Shown: in pieces, positions 46,813-55,879 of the stretch
Layout: each line of letters opens with the position of its first letter
Numbering within the stretch: position 1 is the stretch's first letter
From: Caballeronia sp. Lep1P3
Lineage (GTDB): Bacteria > Pseudomonadota > Gammaproteobacteria > Burkholderiales > Burkholderiaceae
Length of the DNA stretch: 64,000 bases
NCBI RefSeq assembly: GCF_022879595.1
Contig: NZ_CP084266.1
Coordinates: 186,001 to 250,000 of the forward strand
Reading direction: 5' to 3'
Notes under the pieces: model-generated
What the model was told of the DNA's origin: nothing
Databases searched by the model: none
The model's input: the letters and a program-made list of their open reading frames with translations, nothing else
Made by a program: the position numbers and the translations under genes

Positions 46813-47319
46813 TCAGAACAGCGGCAGTTGTTCGCGTGCGCGGCCGCCTTCGAGCGTCAGCAGCGAGCGTTTGCGATCGACGCCGCCCGCGTAGCCGGTA
46901 AGCTCGCCATCGCCGCCGATCACGCGATGACACGGCACGATGATCGCCACCGGATTGCGGCCGTTCGCGCCGCCGACAGCCCGCGCCGAGCCGGGCGGCA
47001 GACCGATCCGGCGCGCGAGGTCGCCGTAGGTCCATGCGTCGCCGAAATGAATCTGGCGCAGGGCGTCCCAGACTTGCTGCTGGAAGGTGGTGCCTCGAAG
47101 ACGGATCGGCACCGAGAACGTCTCCCGCTCGCCGGCGAAGTATTCGCGAATCTGCTCGCGCGCCTCGTCGACGATGCGAGGCGCGCGAGCATTCGTGACC
47201 GATGCGATGTCCTTCGGGAAATGCTTCTGCCCGACGAAGAAGAGTCCGGTCAGGCAGTCGCCGTCGACGCGATACAGAATCGGTCCGAGCGGACTTTCGC
47301 TTACGTGGCACTCGATCAT
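46813..47319 (-). CDS. ogt: Methylated-DNA-[protein]-cysteine S-methyltransferase
   Basis: The 168-residue suicide repair protein removes methyl groups from O6-methylguanine. The active-site block is IIVPCHRVIGGDG with the acceptor cysteine; the DNA-binding helix segment TYGDLARRIGLPPGSARAVGGANGRNP is intact. It is a stand-alone Ogt-type enzyme without the Ada regulatory domain. It lies first in a minus-strand group facing away from the nuclease gene; the gene at 47348 is 28 bases upstream. Confidence 0.92.
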   Translation of the reverse strand: MIECHVSESPLGPILYRVDGDCLTGLFFVGQKHFPKDIASVTNARAPRIVDEAREQIREYFAGERETFSVPIRLRGTTFQQQVWDALRQIHFGDAWTYGDLARRIGLPPGSARAVGGANGRNPVAIIVPCHRVIGGDGELTGYAGGVDRKRSLLTLEGGRAREQLPLF

Positions 47320-47347
47320 GACGATGCCTCCACGCGCCCGCGCGGCG

Positions 47348-47608
47348 TCAGATGAACGGGTTGTTGGCGGTGCCGGTCGGGGCGGGCGGTTCGTCGGCGA
47401 GCTTCGCGGGCAGGTTCGCTTCCTTCTCGAGCGCGCTCACGATCGCCCCGAGCGCCTCATGCAGCGCTTTCGCGGCGGCGAGTCCCGCCTGATCCCGCGC
47501 GATGCTCAAGTCGCCGCTGACCGTCACGCGCGTTTTGCCGTTGACGATGTTGATCGCGTCGCCCGCGATGTTCATCGCGTCGGTATCGTTCGCAAATGGT
47601 TTAAACAC
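47348..47608 (-). CDS. Hypothetical protein, 86 residues
   Basis: I do not recognise a family. The protein has no signal or membrane helix; it contains INIVNGKTRVTVSGDLSIARDQAGL, suggesting a small beta region followed by a helix and a Pro-rich end. The start is GTG at 47608, overlapping the end of the nuclease gene by eight bases, with GGAGG about ten bases upstream, so it is translated from the nuclease transcript and may be functionally tied to it. Confidence 0.6.
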   Translation of the reverse strand: MFKPFANDTDAMNIAGDAINIVNGKTRVTVSGDLSIARDQAGLAAAKALHEALGAIVSALEKEANLPAKLADEPPAPTGTANNPFI

Positions 47609-48359
47609 CTCTCAGTCCTCCAATTCGTTTGTCTTTCAGCGCGTCGGGGATGCCGGGAAACGCGAGGCCGCTCATCGCTTCCAGTTCGCGCACGGTCTTC
47701 ATCGTATACGTGTCGGTGGCCGTGTTCTCCACGACGACCGCGAAGGCGATCTGACGCTGCGGCAAATAGACGACCTTGTAAAGCTGCGTCGGCACGAGGA
47801 CGCGCGATTCGCCGATCGTCTGCAATTGCCGGCCCGAGAAGAGCGGCCCGGTGACGACATACGCCTCGCCCGATTCCTCCGTCAGCCGGCGCACCGACTG
47901 CTCGATGCGCGACCAGATGCGCCGGTTGTTCGACGGGTCCTGCGGCACAATGTTCGCGAGCGAGAACGATTCGGCCATGCCGCGCTTGCTCGCGCGGTCG
48001 CCCGCAGGACTCATGTGGCCGCGGTCGTAGCCGCTGCGCTTGTAGTCGTCGAGCTGCGCGCTGTCGCCGCGCGGCAGACGCTTGTCGACGAAGAAGCGAT
48101 TGGTGCGCGTGTTGTCCTTTGCGTCATCGACGCTCTTCGCCGTCAGATGTTCCGCCGACCAGAGCGGCCCGTGCGTGACGCCGGAATGAAGGAGCGCGAA
48201 GTCGGAGTAGCAGATTTCCTGCGTCGCCGCGCGCATTTTCGCGTTGGTGACGACGGGCGCAAAACCGCCGGGGCTGAACTGCGGGCAGTCGCTCGCGACC
48301 GCGCTGATGCACACGGCGCCCAGTATTGCGGCGGCGAGTGCCTTGATGCTTGCTTGCAT
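47601..48359 (-). CDS. Exported DNA/RNA non-specific endonuclease (NucA/EndoG family)
   Basis: A 252-residue beta-beta-alpha-metal nuclease. The catalytic motif is YDRGHMSPAGDR (His as general base), with the metal-binding asparagine downstream in NIVPQDPSNNRRIW. The signal peptide (SIKALAAAILGAVCISAVAS) sends it to the periplasm or outside, where it may degrade incoming nucleic acid for nutrition. I take the ATG at 48359. No immunity-type gene is obvious, although the overlapping 86-residue gene could be tested as a partner. Confidence 0.9.
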   Translation of the reverse strand: MQASIKALAAAILGAVCISAVASDCPQFSPGGFAPVVTNAKMRAATQEICYSDFALLHSGVTHGPLWSAEHLTAKSVDDAKDNTRTNRFFVDKRLPRGDSAQLDDYKRSGYDRGHMSPAGDRASKRGMAESFSLANIVPQDPSNNRRIWSRIEQSVRRLTEESGEAYVVTGPLFSGRQLQTIGESRVLVPTQLYKVVYLPQRQIAFAVVVENTATDTYTMKTVRELEAMSGLAFPGIPDALKDKRIGGLRGV

Positions 48360-48528
48360 GCTTGAGAGTCCGGACTGATTGCGATGCTGGAAACGCCCGC
48401 TTGCCACGCGCCGCATGACGAGCGCGCCGGCGAGGGCGGCACAGTATAAAGCCTGGCGCGGCGCGTCGAAACGCGTTCGCGAGGCGCGCGCTAGAATCGC
48501 TCGGCCGACTCCATCTTGAAAAAAGCTC

Positions 48529-49554
48529 ATGAAATCGAAGTCTCTCTTCGCGCGATCCCTGCTGGTTTCTTTTGCTTCGACGCTCGCGCTGCTCGCCGCA
48601 TCGAATGCATGCGCCGATGAGCCCGTCTACGGCCCGGAATTACAGGGCTTCGATTATCCGTATCCGGTCGCGCGCTTCGCTTTCACGTCGCAGCGTCAGG
48701 TCTTGCGCATGGCCTATATGGACGTCCATCCCGCGCATCCGAACGGGCGCACCGCCGTTCTACTGCATGGCAAGAACTTCTGCGCGGCGACGTGGAAGCA
48801 GACCATCGACACATTGAGCGATGCGGGTTATCGCGTGATCGCGCCGGATCAGATCGGCTTCTGCAAGTCGAGCAAGCCCGAGCGCTATCAGTACAGCTTT
48901 CAGCAACTCGCGCGCAACACGCATGCGCTGCTTGCTGCGCTCGGCGTGAACCGCGCGACGCTCATCGCGCATTCGACGGGCGGCATGATCGCCGTGCGCT
49001 ATGCGTTGATGTATCCGCAGGAGACGGAACAACTCGCGCTCGTCAATCCGATCGGGCTCGAGGACTGGAAGGCGAAGGGCGTGCCGTCGATTTCAATCGA
49101 TGACTGGTACGTGCGCGAATTGAAGACGAGCGCTGACGGCATCCGAAATTATGAAAAGAACACGTATTACGCGGGCCACTGGCGCGACGATTATGAACCG
49201 TGGGTGCAGATGCTCGCGGGGATGTATCGCGGGCCGGGGAAGGAAATCGTCGCGTGGAATTCGGCATTGCTGTACGACATGATTTATACGCAGCCGGTTT
49301 TTTATGAGCTTGGGCAGTTGAGGGTGCCTACGCTTTTGTTGATCGGGCAGAAGGACACTACGGCGATTGGCAAGGACCTGGCGCCGGCTGATGTGCGGGA
49401 GAAGCTCGGGCGTTATCCGGAGCTTGGAAAGGCGGCTGCGCGAATGATTCCGAATGCGACGTTGGTGGAGTTTCCGGAGCTTGGGCATGCGCCGCAGATG
49501 CAGGATCCGGGGGCGTTTCATCGGGCGTTGTTGGAGGGGTTGGGGAAGCGGTGA
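48529..49554 (+). CDS. Exported alpha/beta hydrolase
   Basis: A 341-residue alpha/beta-fold hydrolase with signal peptide ending SNACADEP. The nucleophile elbow is AHSTGG, the acid is in LIGQKDTTA and the histidine in ELGHAPQMQDP, giving a full triad. The oxyanion region is VLLHGKNFCAATW. The last 200 bases switch to GGG/TTG-rich codons, less typical than the first part, but the frame is intact. Substrate unknown; esters or lactones are likely. Confidence 0.85.
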   Translation: MKSKSLFARSLLVSFASTLALLAASNACADEPVYGPELQGFDYPYPVARFAFTSQRQVLRMAYMDVHPAHPNGRTAVLLHGKNFCAATWKQTIDTLSDAGYRVIAPDQIGFCKSSKPERYQYSFQQLARNTHALLAALGVNRATLIAHSTGGMIAVRYALMYPQETEQLALVNPIGLEDWKAKGVPSISIDDWYVRELKTSADGIRNYEKNTYYAGHWRDDYEPWVQMLAGMYRGPGKEIVAWNSALLYDMIYTQPVFYELGQLRVPTLLLIGQKDTTAIGKDLAPADVREKLGRYPELGKAAARMIPNATLVEFPELGHAPQMQDPGAFHRALLEGLGKR

Positions 49555-49680
49555 TTGGTTCGTGGCGGTGCTGGTCGTGGTGATTGCAGCGGATTTATTT
49601 GCCCGAATGGGATTAGGGCTATTTTGCGGGTCGTTGGGCCGCTGAAGGTCGATGTCGATGATGTGCGGCCGTTTGCTTGG

Positions 49681-51288
49681 CTATGCAGTGGACGTTTGAC
49701 GGGCTGGTTCACTCCGCAACCGGCATTTAGTTGAATGGGCGGATATCGGCCTTTGCGGACCTTCACGGCTCATTCGTCTCACCTGCAAAATTCGATCTCG
49801 CTCGCGCGTGCTCCCGAGTGGTCGATCGGGGCGCAGTCCCACCTTTCCATCTCGGACGGTCGCGCGGGGCGCGAACAAGGCTTCGGGCGAGTCTTTGAAC
49901 CAGCAGCGCAGCCACGCAAGAACAAAAAATATGGGCGCAAGCCCCAGGCGGACGATGGCGCGCAACAGCCAGCGCAAGTTGTAGCCCGCCGCGCACAACA
50001 CTGCGTGTAACGCGTCGCCGATTTGCCCTTTTAGCCAGCAACGCCGCATGCCGTGCTCCTGTTTTACGTGCCCGATGATCGGCTCGATCGCTTGGCGGCG
50101 CTTTAACCACTTTCGCTGCGTACTGCTTAGCGCCTTGTGTTTACCTCGATGAATCAGCTGCACCGGCGCAACATCGGCATCCACACCGCGAAATCCGAGG
50201 TCGGCCAGCACGATCTTCGGCGTCGGCGTGCCCGGCAAATCCTGCAGCAAGATGTTCGTTTGTTCAAGTTGCGCGGCCAGCGTGTGCCCGTCGTAAGGGT
50301 TGCCTGCAAACGAGCGCGCACCGACGATCAGACCCTGCTTCTCCGTGATCGCGAGACTGACTTTGACACCGAATTCGTAGGGCTGGCGGGCCTTGCCTTT
50401 GGATATGCATTCCACTTCTGGCGCGTGAAGCGCGTAGAGTTTGTGCTTGTCCTTCGCACGCTGACGGCAGATACGCCAGGCGCGCTCCAGCCAGATTCGC
50501 AAGGATGCCTGTTGCTCAGCGGATGCACCCGATAATTTGCGTTCGATGTCACGCAGCAATCGTCCGAGTATCGTGCGCTGACGCTTGAGCACCCGGCGCA
50601 GACGCTTGAACTGTTTGGCATGCGCATAGCCGCCTGCCCGGCGACGCAACTGTTTCCCCTCGCGCTGGTAGGTCTGCTTGAGCGTCAGTCCGGCGCGTTG
50701 GGCGAGCCTTGCGAGTTTTCCTCGTGCAACCTCCAGCAAGCGGCTGTCAGTCGGGTAGGCAATTGCTTTCTCCTGGACCGTCGTATCGACAATCACGCGC
50801 TCGAACTCGGCCGGCCTTACGGCTTTCATTTGCACGGCCGCCGCAATTGTTGTCGCGAGCATCTCCTCGACGCCGGCTTCGCCCAGCGCCTGCCGAAAGC
50901 GCACGAGGTTGGTCGGATCGCATGGCAGGCGCGGCTGGAAATAGTCCTCGCCGCAGAAGTACTGGAAGTACACGTCTTGTGCCCAGCGCTCGCAAACCGA
51001 CTCATCACTTTCGTTGTATGCGTGCTTCAGGTAGAGCAGTCCGACCATCAGCCGGGTCGACAGGCGCGGACGTCCGGCAGCGCTATGGCCCGCGCCCGCC
51101 AGCTTGGGCGCCGTGCCGAACAGATCAACCTCTGCGCTCAGCCGGCCTTCGCGAGCACGCCGCTCGAAGATCGGTGTCAACGTCGCTTCTATCGACGTCC
51201 AGGGCATTCGGTTAGCCAGTACGGCCAGCGGGTGCCGCAAATCGATCATTGCATCCAGGCGGCTGCGGAAGAAATCCGGTGTGCTCAT
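49681..51288 (-). CDS. IS5-family DDE transposase, copy A
   Basis: A DDE transposase of 535 residues here. The catalytic acids are in VIVDTTVQEKAIAYPTDS, VLADLGFRGVD and RRQAIEPIIGHVKQEHG. The N-terminal domain (YLKHAYNESDESVCERWAQD) is the IS5/DUF772-type. The frame has no stop inside the IS: after LQVR at the element end it continues 31 residues into host DNA. The ATG at 51288 follows the terminal repeat. The IS5 family label is by motif; the six-base duplication is unusual for the best-known groups. Confidence 0.88.
   Translation of the reverse strand: MSTPDFFRSRLDAMIDLRHPLAVLANRMPWTSIEATLTPIFERRAREGRLSAEVDLFGTAPKLAGAGHSAAGRPRLSTRLMVGLLYLKHAYNESDESVCERWAQDVYFQYFCGEDYFQPRLPCDPTNLVRFRQALGEAGVEEMLATTIAAAVQMKAVRPAEFERVIVDTTVQEKAIAYPTDSRLLEVARGKLARLAQRAGLTLKQTYQREGKQLRRRAGGYAHAKQFKRLRRVLKRQRTILGRLLRDIERKLSGASAEQQASLRIWLERAWRICRQRAKDKHKLYALHAPEVECISKGKARQPYEFGVKVSLAITEKQGLIVGARSFAGNPYDGHTLAAQLEQTNILLQDLPGTPTPKIVLADLGFRGVDADVAPVQLIHRGKHKALSSTQRKWLKRRQAIEPIIGHVKQEHGMRRCWLKGQIGDALHAVLCAAGYNLRWLLRAIVRLGLAPIFFVLAWLRCWFKDSPEALFAPRATVRDGKVGLRPDRPLGSTRERDRILQVRRMSREGPQRPISAHSTKCRLRSEPARQTSTA
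49770..49775. repeat. Target-site duplication TCATTC, left
   Basis: It abuts the left end of IS copy A and matches 55677-55682 at the right end of IS copy B. The stretch 49555-49769 between the hydrolase and this point has no gene. Confidence 0.75.
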
Positions 51289-51407
51289 CGGCGCTTCTCA
51301 CTCCCAGAACATAGGCCAATTCCATATTGGAACTGGGAGTTCCGCAACCCTCTGTTTGCACCTATTACCACGCAGCGCCTGGCTTCACGGCATTCTGCAA
51401 GACCGAC
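49776..51407 (-). mobile_element. IS5-like insertion sequence, copy A, 1632 bp
   Basis: Ends begin GTCTCACCTGCAAAA on the left and, inward on the other strand, GTCGGTCTTGCAGAA on the right: imperfect inverted repeats. The same 1632 bases appear as copies B and C, apparently identical. Confidence 0.85.
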
Positions 51408-51448
51408 TCTTTATATTCTTGAATTTGGCTGAATACCGTGTTTTGCGA

Positions 51449-52714
51449 TCACTGCGTGCGCGTGCAGATGCCACGTGTGTCGATGAACTTCGTCCCTTCT
51501 TTCAAAGCAAGCGGGTTCCGCATGAATTCGGCATGATCTACGAGCAAAACAACTATGTTTGCCCAGGCGATCGCATCGTGCAAATTCATCAAAACCATGC
51601 GTCCGTCGGAAGCACGATCCGGCAAGCGCTGGATATTCGGCTCGACCACCGCGACGTTTCCTTGATAGCGCTTCGCCAGGGTTCGAGCGATTTCCATTGC
51701 GGGACTTTCGCGTAGATCGTCAATGTTGGGCTTGAAAGCGATGCCAAGACAGGCAATGCGAATATCCTGAGCCCGGACGCCCGAAATCAAAAGCTCGTTG
51801 GCAGCTTGCACGACCTTCTCGATCACCCAGCCCGGCTTTGAATCGTTGACGTTGCGCGCGGTGCGAATTAGTTTCGCGTCGTCCGGTGCGCTGTCGACGA
51901 TGAACCACGGGTCGACGGCAATACAGTGCCCGCCTACACCGCAGCCGGGTTGCAGAATGCTGACACGCGGATGGCGATTAGCAAGCCGGATTAGCTCCCA
52001 CACATCGATGCCCAGCTCGTCGCAGATTATCGAGAGTTCGTTGGCATAGGCAATGTTGACATCGCGGAAGCTGTTTTCCGCCAACTTGCACATCTCTGCA
52101 GTTCGCACATCAGTGAGGATGCATTCGCCTTGCACGACCAGCTTGTACAGCGCTGCGGCCGCTTCGGAACACGCACGCGTCATCCCACCAATGATGCGAT
52201 CGTTACAAACCAGTTCATGCACGATGCGGCCAGGCAACACCCGCTCCGGACAATACGCAATTCGGATATCGGACGCGTCACCACATTGCTGCGGAAAACT
52301 GAGATCTGGTCGCATCTTGGCAAGCCATTCGGCCAGCCTCTCCGTCGCGCCAACCGGCGAAGTGGATTCGAGAATGACCACATTGCCTGGCTCTAGTACG
52401 GGGGCGATCGACTGGGCTGCGGCTTCAATGTAGCTTAGATCAGGCTTATTATGGGCAACCAACGGCGTCGGCACCGCGATCACGAACGCATCGGCGGGCT
52501 CCGCGCAAAGGGTTGCCCGCAGATAGCCGGCGCGGACCGCGGCCTGAACCAAAATATCGAGTTCAGGCTCAACGATATGTATATTCCCGCGGTTGATGGT
52601 ATCTACAACGTAGGTCGAGACGTCGACACCAATAACCTGCAGCCGACGCGAGGCGAAGAGCGTCGCGGTCGGCAAACCGATGTAGCCGAGACCGATGATG
52701 GAAACAGTATTCAC
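51449..52714 (-). CDS. wecC: UDP-N-acetyl-D-mannosamine dehydrogenase
   Basis: A 421-residue UDP-sugar dehydrogenase that oxidises UDP-ManNAc to the uronic acid for capsule, O-antigen or common antigen. NAD-binding VSIIGLGYIGLPTATLFASRRL, the VPTPL segment, LAENSFRDVNIAYANEL and the catalytic-cysteine motif PGCGVGGHCIAVDPWF are intact. The start is taken as GTG 52714, overlapping the wecB remnant stop (GTGA) with GGAG upstream; an ATG at 52726 is possible. It appears complete, but its partner wecB is broken and the operon head is cut by an IS. Base composition is less GC-rich than the core. Confidence 0.9.
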   Translation of the reverse strand: MNTVSIIGLGYIGLPTATLFASRRLQVIGVDVSTYVVDTINRGNIHIVEPELDILVQAAVRAGYLRATLCAEPADAFVIAVPTPLVAHNKPDLSYIEAAAQSIAPVLEPGNVVILESTSPVGATERLAEWLAKMRPDLSFPQQCGDASDIRIAYCPERVLPGRIVHELVCNDRIIGGMTRACSEAAAALYKLVVQGECILTDVRTAEMCKLAENSFRDVNIAYANELSIICDELGIDVWELIRLANRHPRVSILQPGCGVGGHCIAVDPWFIVDSAPDDAKLIRTARNVNDSKPGWVIEKVVQAANELLISGVRAQDIRIACLGIAFKPNIDDLRESPAMEIARTLAKRYQGNVAVVEPNIQRLPDRASDGRMVLMNLHDAIAWANIVVLLVDHAEFMRNPLALKEGTKFIDTRGICTRTQ

Positions 52715-53108
52715 GACGCACTCCATAGCAGCTCGCGCATTCGACGCTGAGCGTTACCATCGACATAGCAATTTTCCCCGTGTGCGATCACACGGTAAGC
52801 AATAAGACCGTCCAGCAGACGGCTCGCTTCCCGAGCGATCGCTGCTCGATCGCTCTCAACGATGCGGCCCGTCCCTGAAGCAACGGTCTCAGGACTCTCG
52901 GTTACATTCCTTGGGACGAGTACCGGCCTCTTCAATGTGTGATGCATCTCTTGAACTCCCCTCGAGCGTGAACGCACCCACGTCGCACCATCTCCGACCG
53001 AGGCGGTGGATCTTCCCATTTGACCTTTGGTTCTTTGTCGAGAACTTTTATCAGAGTCGTCAGCTTGTTTGCGTTTGCGCGCGCTCCATCGTGAATCACG
53101 GTTTTCAT
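52711..53108 (-). pseudogene. wecB: UDP-GlcNAc 2-epimerase remnant
   Basis: The minus strand begins with ATG at 53108 and reads KTVIHDGARANANKLTTLIKVLDKEPKVKWE, a degenerate WecB N-terminus (normally VxxGTRPEAIKLAPLI). After about 30 residues it jumps, in another frame, to a WecB C-terminus: RGVQEMHHTLKRPVLVPRNVTESPETVASGTGRIV. About 250 central residues are missing, with a frameshift at the join near 53015. It cannot be active. Its stop overlaps wecC. Confidence 0.7.
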
Positions 53109-53167
53109 GCCGACAATTTATTCATTCTTATCAGGAACAACTATGCGCGTTGATGCAGCTCGGCATC

Positions 53168-54044
53168 TCAATCGACGTGGTCCAGGATGATGCTCTCGGT
53201 TAGCTTAAGGACACCCGCCAACGCGAGCCCAACGAGCAACGTGACCAACGCGTTGTACCAGCGGGAGGGCTCTATGGGGAAGCCCGGCCGGGTCGGTGAC
53301 TGCAACACCGAAACCATCTTCAAAGTGCGAGCCGCATCTATGCGACCCTGCTCAAGCGCCGAAAGTGCTGTCTTATATAAATCTTGAGCGAAACCAACCT
53401 GCATCTGCAAACGCTGAAACTCCTCGACCGTGTAATTCAGCGTGTTCTTCGACGGCGAAGCTAATTGCGCCCGTCGTTGCACAATCTGCTGGTCGATGGA
53501 GACGAGATTCTTCTTCAGCATTACGACGATCGGCTGATCCGCATTCAACGTCGAGGGCAAAGAATCAAGTTGCGTCTGCACAGCCGTTTTTTGTGCATCC
53601 AGACGGTCGATCAAAGCGTTAAGACTCTGTGCCGTTGTTTCCGGCGCCACCAGCCCTTGTCGATTTTGAAAGTCGATCAGAGTTTGCGTGTCATCTAGCA
53701 GGCGCGCGTGCGTCACCGTGACTTCGTTGGTCAAGAAGTCGACTTGAGACTGTGCGAGTTGATGGCTGATCGAGTTCATCTGCGCCTCACCCTCGCGGAT
53801 CATGAACTCCACGATCGCACGTGCTGTCTTGGCATCGTATGCTTGCACGTGAATATTAACCACGCCGTTGTACTCATCGTATTCCACATCAACACGCGAT
53901 AGCCAGTACTGATAAAACCATTCGATCGGCTCGTTCTTGAACAGCATGCGAGAAATCGGATCGTGGCGCCAGTCGCTGTAGTGCGAACGCAAGGCGAACG
54001 CTGCATCCAGCTTCTCCAGCATGTCCAACGACAAAAGATACTGA
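53168..54044 (-). pseudogene. Capsule polysaccharide export protein (KpsE/BexC type), 5'-cut by IS
   Basis: About 290 residues of an inner-membrane chain-length/export protein of the KpsE/CtrB/BexC family: LDAAFALRSHYSDWRHDPISRM, WLSRVDVEYDEYNGVVNIHVQAYDAKTARAIVEFMI, a coiled-coil region (residues with SISHQLAQSQVDFLTNEV), RPGFPIEPSRWYN and a final membrane helix VTLLVGLALAGVLKL. IS copy B joins at 54045, removing the N-terminal membrane helix. The open frame continues into the IS in a frame other than the transposase. Without its start the protein is unlikely to be made properly. Confidence 0.78.
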
Positions 54045-55557
54045 GTCTCACCTGCAAAATTCGATCTCGCTCGCGCGTGCTCCCGAGTGGTCGATCGGGG
54101 CGCAGTCCCACCTTTCCATCTCGGACGGTCGCGCGGGGCGCGAACAAGGCTTCGGGCGAGTCTTTGAACCAGCAGCGCAGCCACGCAAGAACAAAAAATA
54201 TGGGCGCAAGCCCCAGGCGGACGATGGCGCGCAACAGCCAGCGCAAGTTGTAGCCCGCCGCGCACAACACTGCGTGTAACGCGTCGCCGATTTGCCCTTT
54301 TAGCCAGCAACGCCGCATGCCGTGCTCCTGTTTTACGTGCCCGATGATCGGCTCGATCGCTTGGCGGCGCTTTAACCACTTTCGCTGCGTACTGCTTAGC
54401 GCCTTGTGTTTACCTCGATGAATCAGCTGCACCGGCGCAACATCGGCATCCACACCGCGAAATCCGAGGTCGGCCAGCACGATCTTCGGCGTCGGCGTGC
54501 CCGGCAAATCCTGCAGCAAGATGTTCGTTTGTTCAAGTTGCGCGGCCAGCGTGTGCCCGTCGTAAGGGTTGCCTGCAAACGAGCGCGCACCGACGATCAG
54601 ACCCTGCTTCTCCGTGATCGCGAGACTGACTTTGACACCGAATTCGTAGGGCTGGCGGGCCTTGCCTTTGGATATGCATTCCACTTCTGGCGCGTGAAGC
54701 GCGTAGAGTTTGTGCTTGTCCTTCGCACGCTGACGGCAGATACGCCAGGCGCGCTCCAGCCAGATTCGCAAGGATGCCTGTTGCTCAGCGGATGCACCCG
54801 ATAATTTGCGTTCGATGTCACGCAGCAATCGTCCGAGTATCGTGCGCTGACGCTTGAGCACCCGGCGCAGACGCTTGAACTGTTTGGCATGCGCATAGCC
54901 GCCTGCCCGGCGACGCAACTGTTTCCCCTCGCGCTGGTAGGTCTGCTTGAGCGTCAGTCCGGCGCGTTGGGCGAGCCTTGCGAGTTTTCCTCGTGCAACC
55001 TCCAGCAAGCGGCTGTCAGTCGGGTAGGCAATTGCTTTCTCCTGGACCGTCGTATCGACAATCACGCGCTCGAACTCGGCCGGCCTTACGGCTTTCATTT
55101 GCACGGCCGCCGCAATTGTTGTCGCGAGCATCTCCTCGACGCCGGCTTCGCCCAGCGCCTGCCGAAAGCGCACGAGGTTGGTCGGATCGCATGGCAGGCG
55201 CGGCTGGAAATAGTCCTCGCCGCAGAAGTACTGGAAGTACACGTCTTGTGCCCAGCGCTCGCAAACCGACTCATCACTTTCGTTGTATGCGTGCTTCAGG
55301 TAGAGCAGTCCGACCATCAGCCGGGTCGACAGGCGCGGACGTCCGGCAGCGCTATGGCCCGCGCCCGCCAGCTTGGGCGCCGTGCCGAACAGATCAACCT
55401 CTGCGCTCAGCCGGCCTTCGCGAGCACGCCGCTCGAAGATCGGTGTCAACGTCGCTTCTATCGACGTCCAGGGCATTCGGTTAGCCAGTACGGCCAGCGG
55501 GTGCCGCAAATCGATCATTGCATCCAGGCGGCTGCGGAAGAAATCCGGTGTGCTCAT
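53800..55557 (-). CDS. IS5-family DDE transposase, copy B
   Basis: Same protein as in copies A and C up to the element end, with DDE residues intact. Lacking a stop in the IS, the frame continues some 80 residues into the kpsE-like gene in a wrong frame before stopping at 53800, giving a long copy-specific tail of unlikely function. Confidence 0.85.
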   Translation of the reverse strand: MSTPDFFRSRLDAMIDLRHPLAVLANRMPWTSIEATLTPIFERRAREGRLSAEVDLFGTAPKLAGAGHSAAGRPRLSTRLMVGLLYLKHAYNESDESVCERWAQDVYFQYFCGEDYFQPRLPCDPTNLVRFRQALGEAGVEEMLATTIAAAVQMKAVRPAEFERVIVDTTVQEKAIAYPTDSRLLEVARGKLARLAQRAGLTLKQTYQREGKQLRRRAGGYAHAKQFKRLRRVLKRQRTILGRLLRDIERKLSGASAEQQASLRIWLERAWRICRQRAKDKHKLYALHAPEVECISKGKARQPYEFGVKVSLAITEKQGLIVGARSFAGNPYDGHTLAAQLEQTNILLQDLPGTPTPKIVLADLGFRGVDADVAPVQLIHRGKHKALSSTQRKWLKRRQAIEPIIGHVKQEHGMRRCWLKGQIGDALHAVLCAAGYNLRWLLRAIVRLGLAPIFFVLAWLRCWFKDSPEALFAPRATVRDGKVGLRPDRPLGSTRERDRILQVRLSIFCRWTCWRSWMQRSPCVRTTATGATIRFLACCSRTSRSNGFISTGYRVLMWNTMSTTAWLIFTCKHTMPRQHVRSWSS

Positions 55558-55676
55558 CGGCGCTTCTCACTCCCAGAACATAGGCCAATTCCATATTGGA
55601 ACTGGGAGTTCCGCAACCCTCTGTTTGCACCTATTACCACGCAGCGCCTGGCTTCACGGCATTCTGCAAGACCGAC
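54045..55676 (-). mobile_element. IS5-like insertion sequence, copy B, 1632 bp
   Basis: Same ends and length as copy A. Right outer flank TCATTC pairs with the left outer flank of copy A. Confidence 0.85.
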
Positions 55677-55682
55677 TCATTC
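55677..55682. repeat. Target-site duplication TCATTC, right
   Basis: It abuts IS copy B and matches 49770-49775. Removing the composite unit joins the two flanks through one TCATTC. Confidence 0.75.
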
Positions 55683-55879
55683 GTCAAGCGGCTGCAGCGC
55701 GGCCTTTTTCCGTCATTCGCTTTGCAAGGCAGCCGAACTTCGGCTTGCGATAACGGCGAGGGAAGTCTTAACGACTCTTTGCAGAGCTTCAGATCGGATC
55801 GTCTCGTAGACGAACGCGGTCGCTCACATACAACAGCGCCGGCGGCTCGCCGCACCTCCAATCGCGTTCTGTCGATAGC

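Larger units (their letters stand above)
49776..55676. mobile_element. Composite transposon: two IS copies around capsule genes
   Basis: IS copies A (49776-51407) and B (54045-55676), both in minus orientation, enclose 2637 bases with capsule or surface-polysaccharide genes. The unit is flanked by TCATTC on both outer sides, while the two inner flanks (TCTTTA, TACTGA) do not match. This is the signature of a composite transposon that jumped as one piece into this site. Confidence 0.75.

Noticed and set aside
49776..51407. IS copy A as a simple insertion with its own duplication
   Set aside because: Its two immediate flanks (TCATTC and TCTTTA) do not match; the match is with the outer flank of copy B, so the composite reading is better.
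53168..54379. A 403-codon fusion frame running from the IS into the kpsE-like gene
   Set aside because: The first part is a non-transposase frame of the IS. Only the part after 54045 has family character, so I did not call a fusion gene.
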